Below, piece after piece: positions 1 to 12,900 of a stretch of DNA of 64,000 nt (within the stretch, counting starts at the first letter, position 1; each line of letters begins with the position of its first letter). The DNA lies in the NCBI GenBank assembly GCA_946894095.1, contig OX335652.1, forward strand, positions 14,593,001 through 14,657,000, read 5' to 3'. This DNA comes from Incurvaria masculella. Its lineage: Eukaryota > Arthropoda > Insecta > Lepidoptera > Incurvariidae. Position numbers and translations under genes: made by a program. The notes below the pieces were generated by a model. The model searched no databases. It was not told where the DNA came from and saw only the letters and a list, made by a program, of their open reading frames with translations.

Positions 1-3000
1 TAACATCCATCTCAATATAATCGTACTCAAATAAAATCCATCTCAATGTAGCCGAGCTTAAAAGAAAATCAGTTCAATGTAGCTGTATGCTCAAATAACA
101 TCTATCTCAATGTAGCCGTGCCTTAAAGAAAATCAGTTCAATGTAGCTGTGTGCTCAAAAAACATCCATCTCAATGTAATCGTACTCAAATAAAATCCAT
201 CTCAATGTAGCCGTGCTTAAAAGACAACCAGTTCAATGTAGATGTGTGCTCAATTAACATCTATCTAAATGTAATTGTACCCAAATAATATCCATCTCAA
301 TGTAGCCGTGCCTTAAAGAAAATCAGTTCAATGTAGCTGTGTGCTCAAATAACATCCATCTCAATGTAATTGCTCAAGTAACATCCATCTCAATGTTATC
401 GTACTCAAATAAAATCCATCTCAATGTAGCCGAGCTTAAAAGAAAATCAGTTCAATGTAGCTGTATGCTCAAACAACATCTATCTCAATGTAGCCGTGCC
501 TTAAAGATAATCAGTTCAATGTAGCTGCGTGCTCAATTAATATCCATCTCAATGTAATCGTACTCAAATAAAATCCATCTCAATGTAGCCGTGCTTAAAA
601 GAAAACCAGTTCAATGTAGCTGTGTGCTCAATTAATATCTATCTAAATGTAATCGTACCCAAATAATATCCATCTCAATATAGCCGTGCCTTAAAGAAAA
701 TCAGTTCAATGTAGCTGTGTGCTCAAATAACATCCATCTCAATGTAATTGCTCAAGTAACATCCATCTCAATGTAATCGTACTCAAATAAAATCCATCTC
801 AATGTAGCCGAGCTTAAAAGACAATCAGTTCAATGTAGCTGCGTGCTCAAATAACATCCATCTCAATGTCATCGTACTCAAATAAAATCCATCTCAATGT
901 AGCCGTGCCTTAAATAAAATCAGTTCAATGTAGCTTTGTGCTCAAATAACACCCATCTCATCCATCTCAATGTAGACGTGCCTTAAAGAAAATCAGTTCA
1001 ATATAGCTGTGTGCTCAATTAACATCCATCTCAATGTAATCGTACTCAAATAAAATCCATCTCAATGTAGTCGTGCTCAAAAGAAAACCAGTTCAATGTA
1101 GCTTTGTGATCAAATAATATCCATCTAAATGTAACCGTACCCAAATAATATCCATCTCAATGTAGCCGTCCCTTAAAAAAAATCAGTTCAATGTAGCTGA
1201 ATGCTCAAATAACATCCATCTCACTGTAGCCGTGCCTTAAAGAAAATCAGTTCAATGTAGCTGAGTGCTCAAATAACATCTATCTCAATGTAATTGCTCA
1301 AATAACATACATCTCAATGTAATCGTACTGAAATAAAATCCATCTCAATGTAGCCGTGCTTATAATCAATCCAGTTCAATGTAGCTGCGTGCTCAATTAA
1401 TATCCATCTAAATGTAATCGTACCCAAATAATATCCATCTCAATGTAGCCGTCCCTTAAAAAAAATCAGTTCAATGAAAGCTGTATGCTCAAATAACATC
1501 CATCTCACTGTAGCCGTGCCTTAAAGAAAATCAGTTCAATGTAGCTGAGTGCTCAAATAACATCTATCTCAATGTAATTGCTCAAATAACATACATCTCA
1601 ATGTAATCGTACTGAAATAAAATCCATCTCAATGTAGCCGTGCCTTAAAGAAAATCAGTTCAAGGTAGCTGTGTGCTCGAATAACATCCATCTCAATGTA
1701 ATCGTACTCAAATAAAATCCAGCTCAATGTAGCCGTGCTTAAAATAAATCCAGTTCAATGTAGCTGCGTGCTCAATTAATATCCATCTCAATGTAATCGT
1801 ACTCAAGTAAATCTATCTCAATGTAGCCGTGCCTTAAATAAAATCAGTTCAATGAAGCCGAGTGCTCAAATAACATCTATCTCAATGTAATTGCTCAAAT
1901 AACATACATCTCAATGTAATCGTACTCAAATAAAATCCATCTCAATGTAGCCGTGCTTAAAATTAATCCAGTTCAATGTAGCTGCGTGCTCAATTAATAT
2001 CCATCTCAATGTAATCGTACTCAAATAAAATCCATCTCCATGTAGCCGTGCCTTAAAGAAAATCAGTTCAAGGTAGCTGTGTGCTCGAATAACATCCATC
2101 TCAATGTAATCGTACTCAAATAAAATCCAGCTCAATGTAGCCGTGCTTAAAATAAATCCAGTTCAATGTAGCTGCGTGCTCAATTAATATCCATCTCAAT
2201 GTAATCGTACTCAAGTAAATCTATCTCAATGTAGCCGTGCCTTAAATAAAATCAGTTCAATGAAGCCGAGTGCTCAAATAACATCTATCTCAATGTAATT
2301 GCTCAAATAACATACATCTCAATGTAATCGTACTCAAATAAAATCCATCTCAATGTAGCCGTGCTTAAAATTAATCCAGTTCAATGTAGCTGCGTGCTCA
2401 ATTAATATCCATCTCAATGTAATCGTACTCAAATAATATCCATCTCAATGTAGCCGTGCCTTAAAAAAATCAGTTCAATGTAGCTGTATGCTCAAATAAC
2501 ATCCATCTAACTGTAGCCGTGCCTTAAAGAAAATCAGTTCAATGTAGCTGAGTGCTCAAATAACATCTATCTCAATGTAATTGCTCAAATAACATACATC
2601 TCAATGTAATCGTACTGAAATAAAATCCATCTCAATGTAGCCGTGCTTAAAATCAATCCAGTTCAATGTAGCTGCGTGCTCAATTAATATCCATCTCAAT
2701 GTAATCGTATTCAAATAAAATCCATCTCCATGTAGCCGTGCCTTAAAGAAAATCAGTTCAATGTAGCTGTGTGCTCGAATAACATCCATCTCAATCTAAT
2801 CGTACTCAAATAAAATCCATCTCAATGTAGCCGTGCTTAAAATAAATCCAGTTCAATGTAGCTGCGTGCTCAATTAATAGCCATCTCAATGTAATCGTAC
2901 TCAAGTCAACCTATCTCAATGTAGCCGTGCTTTAAAGAAAATCAGTTCAATTTAGCTGAGTGCTCAAATAACATCTATCTCAATGTAATTGCTCAAATAA

Positions 3001-6000
3001 CATACATCTCAATGTAATCGTACTCAAGTAAATCTATCTCAATGTAGCCGTGCCTTAAAGAAAATCAGTTCAATGTAGCTGTGTGCTCGAATAACATCCA
3101 TCTCAATCTTATCGTACTCAAATAAAATCCATCTCAATGTAGCCGTGCTTAAAATAAATCCAGTTCAATGTAGCTGCGTGCTCAATTAATATCCATCTCA
3201 ATGTAATCGTACTCAAGTCAACCTATCTCAATGTAGCCGTGCTTTAAAGAAAATCAGTTCAATGTAGCTGAGTGCTCAAATAACATCTATCTCAATGTAA
3301 TTGCTCAGATAACATACATCTCAATGTAATCGTACTCAAATAAAATCCATCTCAATGTAGCCGTGCTTAAAATTAATCCAGTTCAATGTAGCTGCGTGCT
3401 CAATTGATATCCATCTCAATGTAATCGTACTCAAATATAATCCATCTCAATGTAGCCGTGCCTTAAAGAAAACCAGTTCAATGTAGCTGTGTGCTCGAAT
3501 AACATCCATCTCAATGTAATCGTACTCAAATAAAATCCATCTCAATGTAGCCGTGCTTAAAATAAATCCAGTTCAATGTAGCTGCGTGCTCAATTAATAT
3601 CCATCTCAATGTAATCGTACTCAAATAAAATCAATCTCAATGTAGCCGTGCTTAAAATAAATCCAGTTCAATGTAGCTGTGTGCTCAATTAACATTCATC
3701 TAAATGTAATCGTACCAAAATAATATCCATCTCAATGTATTTGTACTCAAATAACATCCATCTCACTGTAGCCGTGCCTTAAAGTAAATCAGTTCAATGT
3801 AGCTGAGTGCTCAAATAACATCTACCTCAATGTAATTGCTCAAATAACATACATCTCAATGTAATCGTACTGAAATAAAATCCATCTCAATGCAGCCGTG
3901 CTTAAAATCAATCCAGTTCAATGTAGCTGCATGCTCAATTAATATCCATCTCAATGTAATCGTACTCAAATAAAATCCATCTCCATGTAGCCGTGCCTTA
4001 AAGAAAATCAGTTCAATGTAGCTGTGTGCTCGAATAACATCCATCTCAATGTAATCGTACTCAAATAAAATCCATCTCAATGTAGCCGTTCTTAAAATTA
4101 ATCCAGTTCAATGTAGCTGCGTGCTCAATTAATATCCATCTCAATGTAATCGTACTCAAATAAAATCCATCTCCATGTAGCCGTGCCTTAAAGAAAATCA
4201 GTTCAATGTAGCTGTGTGCTCGAATAACATCCATCTCAATGTATTCGTACTCCAATAAAATCCATCAAAATGTAATCGTACTGAAATAAAATCCATCCCA
4301 ATGTAGCCGTGCTTAAAATAAATCCAGTTCAATGTAGCTGCGTACTCAATTAATATCCATCTCAATGTAATCGTACTCAACTAAATCTATCTCAATGTAG
4401 CCGTGCCTTAAAGAAAATCAGTTCAATGTAGCTGAGTGCTCAAATAACATCTATCTCAATGTAATTGCTCAGATAACATAAATCTCAATGTAATCGTACC
4501 CAAATAATATCCATCTCAATGTAGCCGTGCCTTAAAGAAAATCAGTTCAATGTAGCTGTGTGCTCAAATAACATCTATCTCAACGTAATTGCTCAGATAA
4601 CATACATCTCAATGTAATCGTACTCAAATAAAATCCATCTCAATGTAGCCGTGCTTAAAATTAATCCAGTTCAATGTAGCTGCGTGCTCAATTGATATCC
4701 ATCTCAATGTAATCGTACTCCAATAAAATCCATCTCAATGTAATTGTACTGAAATAAAATCTATCCCAATGAAGCCGTGCTTAAAATAAATCCAGTTCAA
4801 TGTAGCTGCGTACTCAATTAATATCTATCTCAATGTAATCGTACTCAAGTAAATCCATCTGAATGTAGCCGTGCTTAAAATTAATCCAGTTCAATGTAGC
4901 TGCCTGCTCAATTAATATCCATCTCAATGTAATCGTACTGAAATAAAATCCATCTCACTGTAGCCGTGCCTTAAAGAAAATCAGTTCAATGTAGCTGAGT
5001 GCTCAAATTACATCTATCCCAATGTAATTGCTCAAATAACATACATCTCAATGTAATCGTACTGAAATAAAATCCATCTCAATGTAGCCGTGCTTAAAAT
5101 CAATCCAGTTCAATGTAGCTGCATGCTCAATTAATATCCATCTTAATGTAATCGTACTCAAATAAAATCCATCTCAATGTAGCCGTGCCTTAAAGAAAAT
5201 CAGTTCAATGTAGCTGAGTGCTCAAATTACATCTATCCCAATGTAATTGCTCAAATAACATACATCTCAATGTAATCGTACTGAAATAAAATCCATCTCA
5301 ATGTAGCCGTGCTTAAAATCAATCCAGTTCAATGTAGCTGCATGCTCAATTAATATCCATCTTAATGTAATCGTACTCAAATAAAATCCATCTCAATGTA
5401 GCCGTGCTTAAAATCAATCCAGTTCAATGTAGCTGCGTGCTCGATTAATATCCATCTCAATGTAATCGTACTCAAATAAAATCCATCTCCATGTAGCCGT
5501 GCCTTAAAGAAAATCAGTTCAATGTAGCTGTGTGCTCGAATAACATCCATCTCAATGTAATCGTACTCAAATAAAACCCATCTCAATGTAGCCGTGCTTA
5601 AAATTAATCCAGTTCAATGTAGCTGCGTGCTCAATTAATATCCATCTCAATGTAATCGTACTCAAGTAAAACTATCTCAATGTAGCCATGCCTTAAAGAA
5701 AATCAGTTCAATGTAGCTGAGTGCTCAAATAACATCTATCTCAATGTAATTGCTCAGATAACATACATCTCAATGTAATCGTACTCAAATAAAATCCATC
5801 TCAATGTAGCCGTGCTTAAAATCAATCCAGTTCAATGTAGCTGCGTGCTCAATTAATATCCATCTCAATGTAATCGTACTCAAATAAAATCAATCTCAAT
5901 GTAGCCGTGCTTAAAATAAATCCAGTTCAATGTAGCTGCGTGCTCAATTAATATCCATCTCAATGTAATCGTACTCAAATAATATCCATCTCAATGTAGC

Positions 6001-7480
6001 CGTGCCTTAAAAAAATCAGTTCAATGTAGCTGTATGCTCAAATAAGATCCATCTCACTGTAGCCGTGCCTTAAAGAAAATCATTTCAATATAGCTGAGTG
6101 CTCAAATAACATCTATCCCAATGTAATTGCTCAAATAACATACATCTCAATGTAATCGTACTGAAATAAAATCCATCTCAATGTAGCCGTGCTTAAAATC
6201 AATCGAGTTCAATGTAGCTGCGTGCTCAATTAATATCCATCTCAATGTTATCGTACTCAAATAAAATCCATCTCCATGTAGCCGTGCCTTAAAGAAAATA
6301 AGCTCAATGTAGCTGTGTGCTCGAATAACATCCATCTCAATGTAATCGTACTCAAATAAAATCCATCTCAATGTAGCCGTGCTTAAAATAAATCCAGTTC
6401 AATGTAGCTGCGTGCTCAATTAATATCCATCTCAATGTAATCGTACTCAAGTCAATCTATCTCAATGTAGCCGTGCCTTAAAGAAAATCAGTTCAATGTA
6501 GCTGAGTGCTCAAATAACATCTATCTCAATGTAATTGCTCAGATAACATACATCTCAATGTAATCGTACTGAAATAAAATCCATCTCAATGTAGCCGTGC
6601 TTAAAATTAATCCAGTTCAATGTAGCTGCGTGCTCAATTAATATCCATCTCAATGTAATCGTACTCAAATAAAATCCATCTCAACAAAGCCGTGCTTAAA
6701 AGAAAATCAGTTCAATGTAGCTGTGAGCTCAAATAACATCCATCTCAATGTAGTCGTACTCAAAAATTATCCATCTCAATGTAGCCGTGCCTTCAAGAAA
6801 ATCAGTTCAATGTAGCTGTGTGCTCAAATAACATTCATCTCAATGCAATCGTACTCAAATAAAATCCATCTCAATGTGGCTGTGCTTAAAAGAAAATCAG
6901 TTCAATGTAGCTGTGTGCTCAATTAGAATCCATCTCAATGTAATCGTACTCAAATAGAATCCATATCAATGTAACCGTGCCTTAAAAAATCAGTTCAATG
7001 TAGCTGTGTGCTCAATCAGAATCCATCTCGATATAGCCGTGCCTTAAGGAAAATCAGTTCAATGTAGCTGTGTGCTCAATTAATATCCATCTCAATGTAA
7101 TCGTACTCAAGTCAATCTATATCAATGTAGCCGTGCCTTAAAGAAAATCAGTTCAATGTAGCTGAGTGCTCAAATAACATCTATCTCAATGTAATTGCTC
7201 AAATAACATACATCTCAATGTAATCGTACTCAAATAAAATCCATCTCAACGTAGCCGTGCTTAAAAGAAAACCAGTTCAATGTAGCTGTGAGTTCAAATA
7301 ACATCCATCTCAATGTTATCGTACTCAAATAAAATCTAACTCAATGTAGCCATGCCTTAAAGAAAATCAGTTCAATGTAGCTGTGTGCTCAAATAACATC
7401 CATCTCAATGTAATCGTACTCAAATAAAATCTATCTCAATGTAGCCGTGCTTAAAAGAAAATCAGTTCAATGTAGCTGTT
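1..7480. repeat. Satellite array 1 (~31-bp monomer, mixed subtypes)
   Basis: The whole stretch is a head-to-tail array of a ~31-33 bp unit built round the core TCAATGTA. Three subtypes alternate: one ending CAATGTAATCGTA, one ending CAATGTAGCCGTGC then CTTAAA, and one starting CAGTTCAATGTAGCTG and ending TGTGCTC. Together they form a loose ~95-bp three-unit repeat with many point changes and skipped units. The array runs off the left edge, so its full length is unknown. No gene is visible. Short open frames on the minus strand are a by-product of the repeat. Lepidoptera have holocentric chromosomes, so a centromere role should not be assumed. Confidence 0.95.
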
Positions 7481-7900
7481 CATTAATGGCATCCTGTTCA
7501 ATGTAGCTGTGAACAAATAACATCCATGTCAATGAAGCTGTGTGCTCAAATAACATCCATCTCAATGCAGCTATGCTCAAAATACATCCATCTCTACGTA
7601 GCCGTGTTTAAAAGAAAACTAGTTCAATGTAGCTGTGCATTAATAATATCCAGTTCAACATACCCATGATAAAAAAACACCCATTTTAATTTTGCCGTGA
7701 TCAAATAAAATCCAGTTCAATGTAGCCATTCTCAAATAACATACACTGAAAATAGATGGACTCAAATAGTACAGTTAAAATAGATGGGACTCCATTAACA
7801 GCTCGTAAAATAGGGAGTTCAATCTAATCCATCCCCAAACATTCAATTTAATGTAGCAATGATCAAAGAACATCCAGTTCAATATAGTGCTCTATTAGGA
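7481..7900. repeat. Decayed right edge of satellite array 1
   Basis: The monomers become progressively unlike the consensus: CAGTTCAATGTAGC is still readable near 7,500, 7,625 and 7,710, then only fragments such as GTTCAATATAG near 7,880. Homogenisation by unequal exchange is expected to fail at array edges, so this gradient marks a true boundary. The same decayed edge is found at 50,631-51,075, so it was present before the block was duplicated. Confidence 0.8.
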
Positions 7901-8711
7901 TACAATGTTTGTTGGCAGAGTAGTCAGGTTTACAAACCAAGCGGTTCAGTGCTGAGGAAGATGTAGCCTGTGCTCGAATAACATCTTTGGAATATATTGT
8001 AGCTGGAAACCGATTCCACTATAATATTCCATTGTTCAAATATGAAAGTTCAATCTCGATAGCTCAGCAATAGTCCGCAAAACAGTGAAGAAAACCCATA
8101 ATTGTATAGTATGTATAAATAAATGTACCACGGCTACATGTTCCTTGCTAAGTATAAGCGTGGATAGAAACACGTACATGTGGCACAATGTATTTCTGTT
8201 CGATTAATTAAAAAAAATGAGTCGACCTGTAATCGTGTAGAGCCAGCCTGTGATGTATTCCAGTAGAATATCCAGATAAGTTTTGAAACAGTTCTTCTTT
8301 TCTGTGATTTTGTAACTAGCTAAATTTTAAAAGAATAAAAAAACAGGTTCGTCACCCAGCATGATAATTCCGAAATTGCCGGAACCATCTTGTCCCCTCC
8401 ACCTGTGAATTGCAACACATTAGTAATGTTAATATACATACAGCACAGTAAGGCTGGAGTGCACCATCGCTGGTTAACGTTAATGACTTTATTAAGATAT
8501 GTCTGTCCTTAGTTAATGAGATATGAAGAAAGAAGACGGATACATCTTTAGTAATAACATTAACGGTAGCCAGAGATGCTGCACTGAAGCCTAAGTATAA
8601 ATAATGCAAAAATGCAAGCGCAATATAAAAATGTCCTGGCATGCCACCTAATTTTAATGTGGTGTAGAGGGCTATGTCATGAATGCAGGTATGGTATGAG
8701 CCATAAATATC
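7901..8711. other. Stretch without recognised gene
   Basis: AT-rich DNA shared with copy B (51,060-51,867). A 96-codon open frame on the minus strand (8,352-8,642) survives in both copies with five base differences, four of which change the amino acid. I see no known domain in it and do not call it a gene. Confidence 0.5.
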
Positions 8712-9392
8712 TATTCAGGCAGAATTCGTAGGAATAACTCGAGCTACAGAGGAAATCAAAAAACAGATATGAATGATCTCAGACAGCACATCTGTATTAA
8801 ATAACAAATTTAACTCGGGCCTAATTCTAGAATGTTATTGCGCCCTAGAATAAGTAGCGAGAAACAATCATGTAACTCTGCAGTAAATAAGAGGACACAG
8901 TGGCTCCTTAGGCAATAACGCTGCAGACGAAATGGCCTAAAAAGGACCCAGTACTGTATAACGGATCCAGAACCGATAGAGACTATACCCCTCATTCAAT
9001 TCAAAAACTGGCTACAGGATAGAACTAAGATGCTTCATACTACCGGATGGAAATGCTTGGTAGGCTGCAGGCAGGCCAGAGGTCGTCCCATCCCTCAATA
9101 AGCACTTCACGCACAAGCTATTGCATCTGAAAAGGAATGATCAACGCACAATGGTGGGAACGATAATAAAACATTATTCGCTCAACAAACACCTCGACAG
9201 TTTGGGGGGTTACTGACAGCCCTCTATGTGGTGGCTGCATAGACACAACGGAAAGAACCTCCCATGTACTGTTGGAGTGTGGATCCCTAACAGAGGCCTA
9301 TGAGAATTTAAAGGGTATGCTGCACTTCTGGGATCAGCTGGGATAGCTCACAGAGTCTCTTTTGTTACGCACAATGGCCTCCCTGTGTTACG
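8712..9392 (+). pseudogene. Non-LTR retrotransposon fragment 1 (RNase H and 3' zinc-knuckle region)
   Basis: This is a heavily mutated 3' piece of a LINE ORF2. It starts inside the RNase H domain and runs to the Cys/His motif near the C-terminus, of the form CxxC...TxH...C (about 9,230-9,290). It aligns along its length with fragment 2 (9,627-10,668), but stops and frameshifts are frequent: the segment matching the RNase H motif REHSG-GNDAAD is out of frame here. In insect LINEs the RNase H domain helps remove the RNA template during target-primed reverse transcription. Fragment 1 is the most diverged of the three tandem pieces, hence probably the oldest. The clade (R1, LOA or I group) is not resolved. 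Confidence 0.75.
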
Positions 9393-9626
9393 TGCATTTC
9401 CCGACGTCTCGAAGTGCAACCAGCATTCGACGAGAGTATGATATTGGCGGTGGCATTGGCATCTGTCACCGAACGCGTCCACAGGTTGCGGATAGTGTAC
9501 GGGCCCTCAGATATGAGGTCTAACTGTCCGCGACTGTGTGCGGACAATTTGGCGGTCATTCTCGAAGGGTGCTGGGGCTCTCATGGCTGGGTCTCTATAA
9601 AATTGCACTAAACTATAGATCAAAAC
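9393..9626. other. Spacer between LINE fragments 1 and 2
   Basis: About 235 bases, somewhat GC-richer than the surroundings and present in both block copies. Open frames exist on both strands (9,414-9,611 and 9,365-9,559), and neither resembles a known domain. It may be the remnant of another element. Confidence 0.35.
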
Positions 9627-10668
9627 AAAGTCGGGAACTGGAGCGGGTGTCTTCTCCCGAGATGCGAACATTAACATCTCAACAACCCTAGGCGCCTTTA
9701 ACACCATATTTTAGGCAGAATGTGTGGGAATAACTCGAGCCGCAGAGGCAATCAAAACCAGAAAGATGCATGACTATCAGATTAGAATTATCTCAGATAG
9801 CGCATCTGTACTAAATGTACTGTTAATTTCATGTGTTTAAAATTTTCTGTTTGAAAATTTTATTTCTATGTTGAAATACTTAAATTATTTATTTATCTTA
9901 AATACTATTTACTATGCTGTATGGCCAAAAAAGTAAATAAAGGATTTGATTTGATTTGATTTGATTTGATTAAACGCACTGAAAAACAACAAAGTTATCT
10001 CGGGCTTAATTCTAGAATGTCATTGCGCCCTAGACGAAGTAGCGAAAAACAATCATGTAACTCTGCAGTGGATAAGAGAACACAGTGGCTCTGTGGGGAA
10101 TGACGCTGCAGATGAAATGGCCAAAAGAGGATCCAGTACAGTACTAACGGGCCCAGAACCGATAGTGCGTGCCTATACAACTTAGTCAATTTAAAAACTG
10201 GCTAGAGGATAGAAAGATGCTTCACAATACAGGATGGAAACACCTGGTAGATTGCAGGAAGGCTAGAGAGGTCATCTCATCCCTCAATAAGCGACTCACG
10301 CACAAGCTTTTGCATCTGAATAGAAATGATCCACGCACAATGGCGGAAACAATGACAGGACATGGTTTACTCAACAAACACCTCCTTAACCTGGGGGTAA
10401 CGGACAGCCCTCTATGTCGTGGCTGCATGGAGACAACGGAAACAACCGCCCATGTACTGTTGGAGTGCAAGAGTGTGACCGACCAACGGGCGCAGACTCT
10501 GGGAGCACTGGGATCCCTTACAGAGGCGTGTGGGAATGTAAAGGGTATGCTGGGCTTCCGGGACGAGCTTGGATGGCTCACATAGTCACTTTTGTTACGC
10601 AGAATGGCCTCTCTGTGAAGAAGACTTAGCGCGGAAAATATTTTGCCCAACTAACTTACTAACTAACA
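9627..10668 (+). pseudogene. Non-LTR retrotransposon fragment 2 (RNase H to 3' end)
   Basis: A second 5'-truncated copy of the same LINE. It begins in the RNase H domain after the first catalytic Asp (GTGAGVFSRDA, with a stop near 9,710). It then continues through ISDSASVLN (second Asp), IREHSGSVGNDAADE (the His/Asp end of RNase H, about 10,070-10,105) and a C-terminal Cys/His motif at about 10,405-10,470. The last open frame (10,169-10,585, 138 codons) ends GWLT and is followed by a 3' UTR closing in short ACTAACTT-type repeats, as expected of a LINE tail. In this copy the RNase H part is split by a 148-bp insertion (9,823-9,970). Relative to copy B it also has two extra bases near 10,268, so the reading frames differ between copies. 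Confidence 0.8.
9823..9970 (+). mobile_element. 5'-truncated LINE tail inserted in fragment 2
   Basis: A 148-bp insertion present in copy A only. It ends in AATAAAG followed by five ATTTG/GATTT pentamers, the typical simple-repeat tail of a non-LTR element. It is flanked by an 11-bp target duplication with two mismatches: TAAATGTACTG (9,812-9,822) and TAAACGCACTG (9,971-9,981). Copy B has the site once, at about 52,967. The offset between the copies changes by exactly 159, which is 148 plus 11. Confidence 0.85.
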
Positions 10669-12069
10669 AGGATGGGACCTCAAGCGCCTGAACGAATGTG
10701 GCTATACAACTGTGGTGCAGGCCGATGACATCACGATTTTGATCAGCGGCAAATCAGAAAAAACTACTTTGTAATATTATGAGATCAGCCCTAAGAATCG
10801 TGGAAGACCGGTGTGGATAGAACAGACTCTTAGTAAATCCAAACAAGACAGAACTAGTTCTGAACAAGAGAAAGTTAGCAGACATGGACCTGCCGAGGTA
10901 CTTTGGTACAAAATTAGAAATCTCAACTGAAGTCAAATACCTGGGAGTAATCCTTGGGGGTAAGCTGAACTAGAACAAACACTTTGACGTGTTTATTTTG
11001 TATATAGAAGGTGTGGATATCTTTCTGGCAATACAAGAGAATGCTAGGGAAGAGCTGGGGCCTAAAACCCCCTATAACACGCTTGCTGCATACTGCTGTA
11101 ATCCGCGCAATTATAGCATATGGAGCAATAGCATTGTGGCCAATAACAGATCTGATCACCGTGAAGGCTAAATTACAAAGTTTCCAACGCCTCGCATGTG
11201 TAGCCACGACAGGCTACATGCGTACAACCCCCACGCAGGCACTGGGAGTCATGTTCAACCTGCAACCCTTACACCTACACGTACAGCAGGAAGCAGCCAT
11301 GTCAGCTTTCAAGCTAAGAGCTGCAGGATTGTGGAAACAAAGCTATCGAACTCCACATACACGGATCATGGAAGAGGCCTTGAAGGACCAACCCATGCTC
11401 GCAGCAATAAGTGACAGAATTCCTATAAACCACATCTTTGTGAAACACTATGACATCCAACTAATTGAAGGAGACACTGACCAATCTGGGGTGAAGGAAA
11501 TTAGAATCTATACAGATAGATCAATGACAGAGAAAGGAACTGGGGCAGGTGCCTTCTTCCGGGATGTGAACATCAACATCTCAACAACCCTAGGCGCTCT
11601 CAACTCCATATTCCAGGCAGAATGCATGGGCATTATCAAGGTGGCAGAACCAAAAAAAACAGAAATATGTGTGACTACCAGATTAAAAACAGAGTGTGCG
11701 TTCTATATGCACTAAAAAACAGAAAAGTAAACTAGGGGCTGTACTGAACGTGTAGGAGTAATAATATAATCATTATGCCCTGGAATAAGTTGCAAAAAAC
11801 AACCGAACAATTCTACAATGGATATAGGGACACAGTGGTTCACTGGTAGACGAACTGGCCAAAAGAGGACCCAGCACAGTACCGACAGGTCCAGAACCCA
11901 TTGTACCTTTACCCTTCAGCCAAATTAAAAACTGGTTTCAGGAAAGAACAAAGATGCAATACAATACCGCATGAAAAGTTCTGGTAGACTGCAGGCAGTC
12001 CAGAGAGGTCATCCCCTCCCTCAGTAAGCGCGTCACGCATAAACTATTACATATGAAAAGGATTGATAG
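10669..12069 (+). pseudogene. Non-LTR retrotransposon fragment 3 (RT catalytic core to RNase H)
   Basis: The longest LINE piece. It starts in the reverse transcriptase palm: the catalytic box reads QADD (ADD codons at 10,721-10,729), followed after frameshifts by the KYLGVILGGKLN motif. The open frame 11,011-11,715 (234 codons) holds the RT thumb with TAVIRAIIAYGA, QRLACVATTGYMRTTP and LQPLHLHVQQEA. It continues into RNase H, where the first catalytic motif reads YTDRS (11,511-11,525) in place of the usual TDGS; copy B retains TDGS. The C-terminal RNase H part follows out of frame to about 12,069. At least two frameshifts and several stops make it inactive. It lies directly after the 3' tail of fragment 2, in the same orientation, so the three pieces form a tandem run. 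The family has RT plus RNase H; the clade is unresolved. Confidence 0.85.
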
Positions 12070-12293
12070 AATGTTTTCCTAAGCCAAGTTAAAAATAAGG
12101 CAACACAGCAAAGCATAGAAGCTCTTACCGCTACAGCAAAAGACCATTACTTCGCTTTGGAAAGCAACCAAGCACCTCAAACATCCACAAGTTGCAACTG
12201 CCCTCCTACAGCAAGCAGGAGGCCAATGGGCGAGAAGTGACAAAGAAAAAGAAAAAGTCGATGCATTCTCTTCCGGGGCATATACAAACTAAA
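12070..12293 (+). pseudogene. Jockey-type LINE fragment
   Basis: After fragment 3 the sequence switches to a different LINE. Codons at 12,152-12,292 read SLWKATKHLKHPQV, then GGQWARSDKEKEKV. This matches the linker found just upstream of the reverse transcriptase in Jockey-clade ORF2 proteins (W-ATK-LK-P, then G-WA-SDKEKA). The preceding residues EALTATAKDHY are in another frame, so at least one frameshift has occurred. Only about 70 codons remain. It is shared with copy B (54,899-55,122). Confidence 0.65.
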
Positions 12294-12900
12294 CCAAAGT
12301 GATGACTCGAACTTTGTTGTGATGATCAAAAGTGATGATTAAAGTGATTTTGAGATGTTGCTAGACATATAATTTGGCAGACAGGTGAAATCGTAGAAAG
12401 TCAATGGAGACAGTTAATGTAACTAAAGGGCGAGCGAAAGGGGTGACGTGGTTTATTTTATATTCTGTGTCCTCTTGTTGCAGTGTCAAAGTCAAATTTG
12501 GCATGCGATCTATGGCTGCCGCTGACGGCGCTCACGGCCTAGCCATGAGCACCGCACTTGAACGATGATGTCATCGTCATGTCATACCTATTACATAATA
12601 TTATAAAATTTAATATATTTTAAATGTTATACAATACTGCGTTTCAGAGCATTGTCAGCACAATTCAGTCCAACTGTATCCACATTCAGCGTTTGAGCGC
12701 AATTCGGAGCAAAACCTAGATGAAGGTATTCTAATAACCGTAGCCACAACAAAGAAACTGTTGAGTCATCCATCAAATAGATCCGCATAAAGCCCCAGGT
12801 TTTGACCTTATAACTGCAAAGGTGCTGAAAGAATTGCCAAAAAAAGAAATTGTATTTTTCAATAGCATTACAAGAGTCTCTCATTTTCCGAGTACTACCC
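12294..12900. other. Stretch without recognised gene
   Basis: AT-rich DNA shared with copy B, where four extra bases occur near 55,384. An 85-codon minus-strand frame (12,627-12,884) is present in both copies but shows no domain. I see nothing else. Confidence 0.5.

Noticed and set aside
1..7480. CRISPR-like spacing of short repeats
   Set aside because: Units are contiguous and all related, there are no unique spacers, no cas genes, and the genome is eukaryotic.
8352..8642. Conserved minus-strand protein shared by both block copies
   Set aside because: Four of five differences change the amino acid, and no domain is recognised; its presence in both copies follows from the duplication.
12070..12293. 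LTR retrotransposon or viral gene fragment
   Set aside because: The WKATK-LK-P and WARSDKEK pattern fits the Jockey LINE linker better; no LTR, gag or protease sequence is seen.
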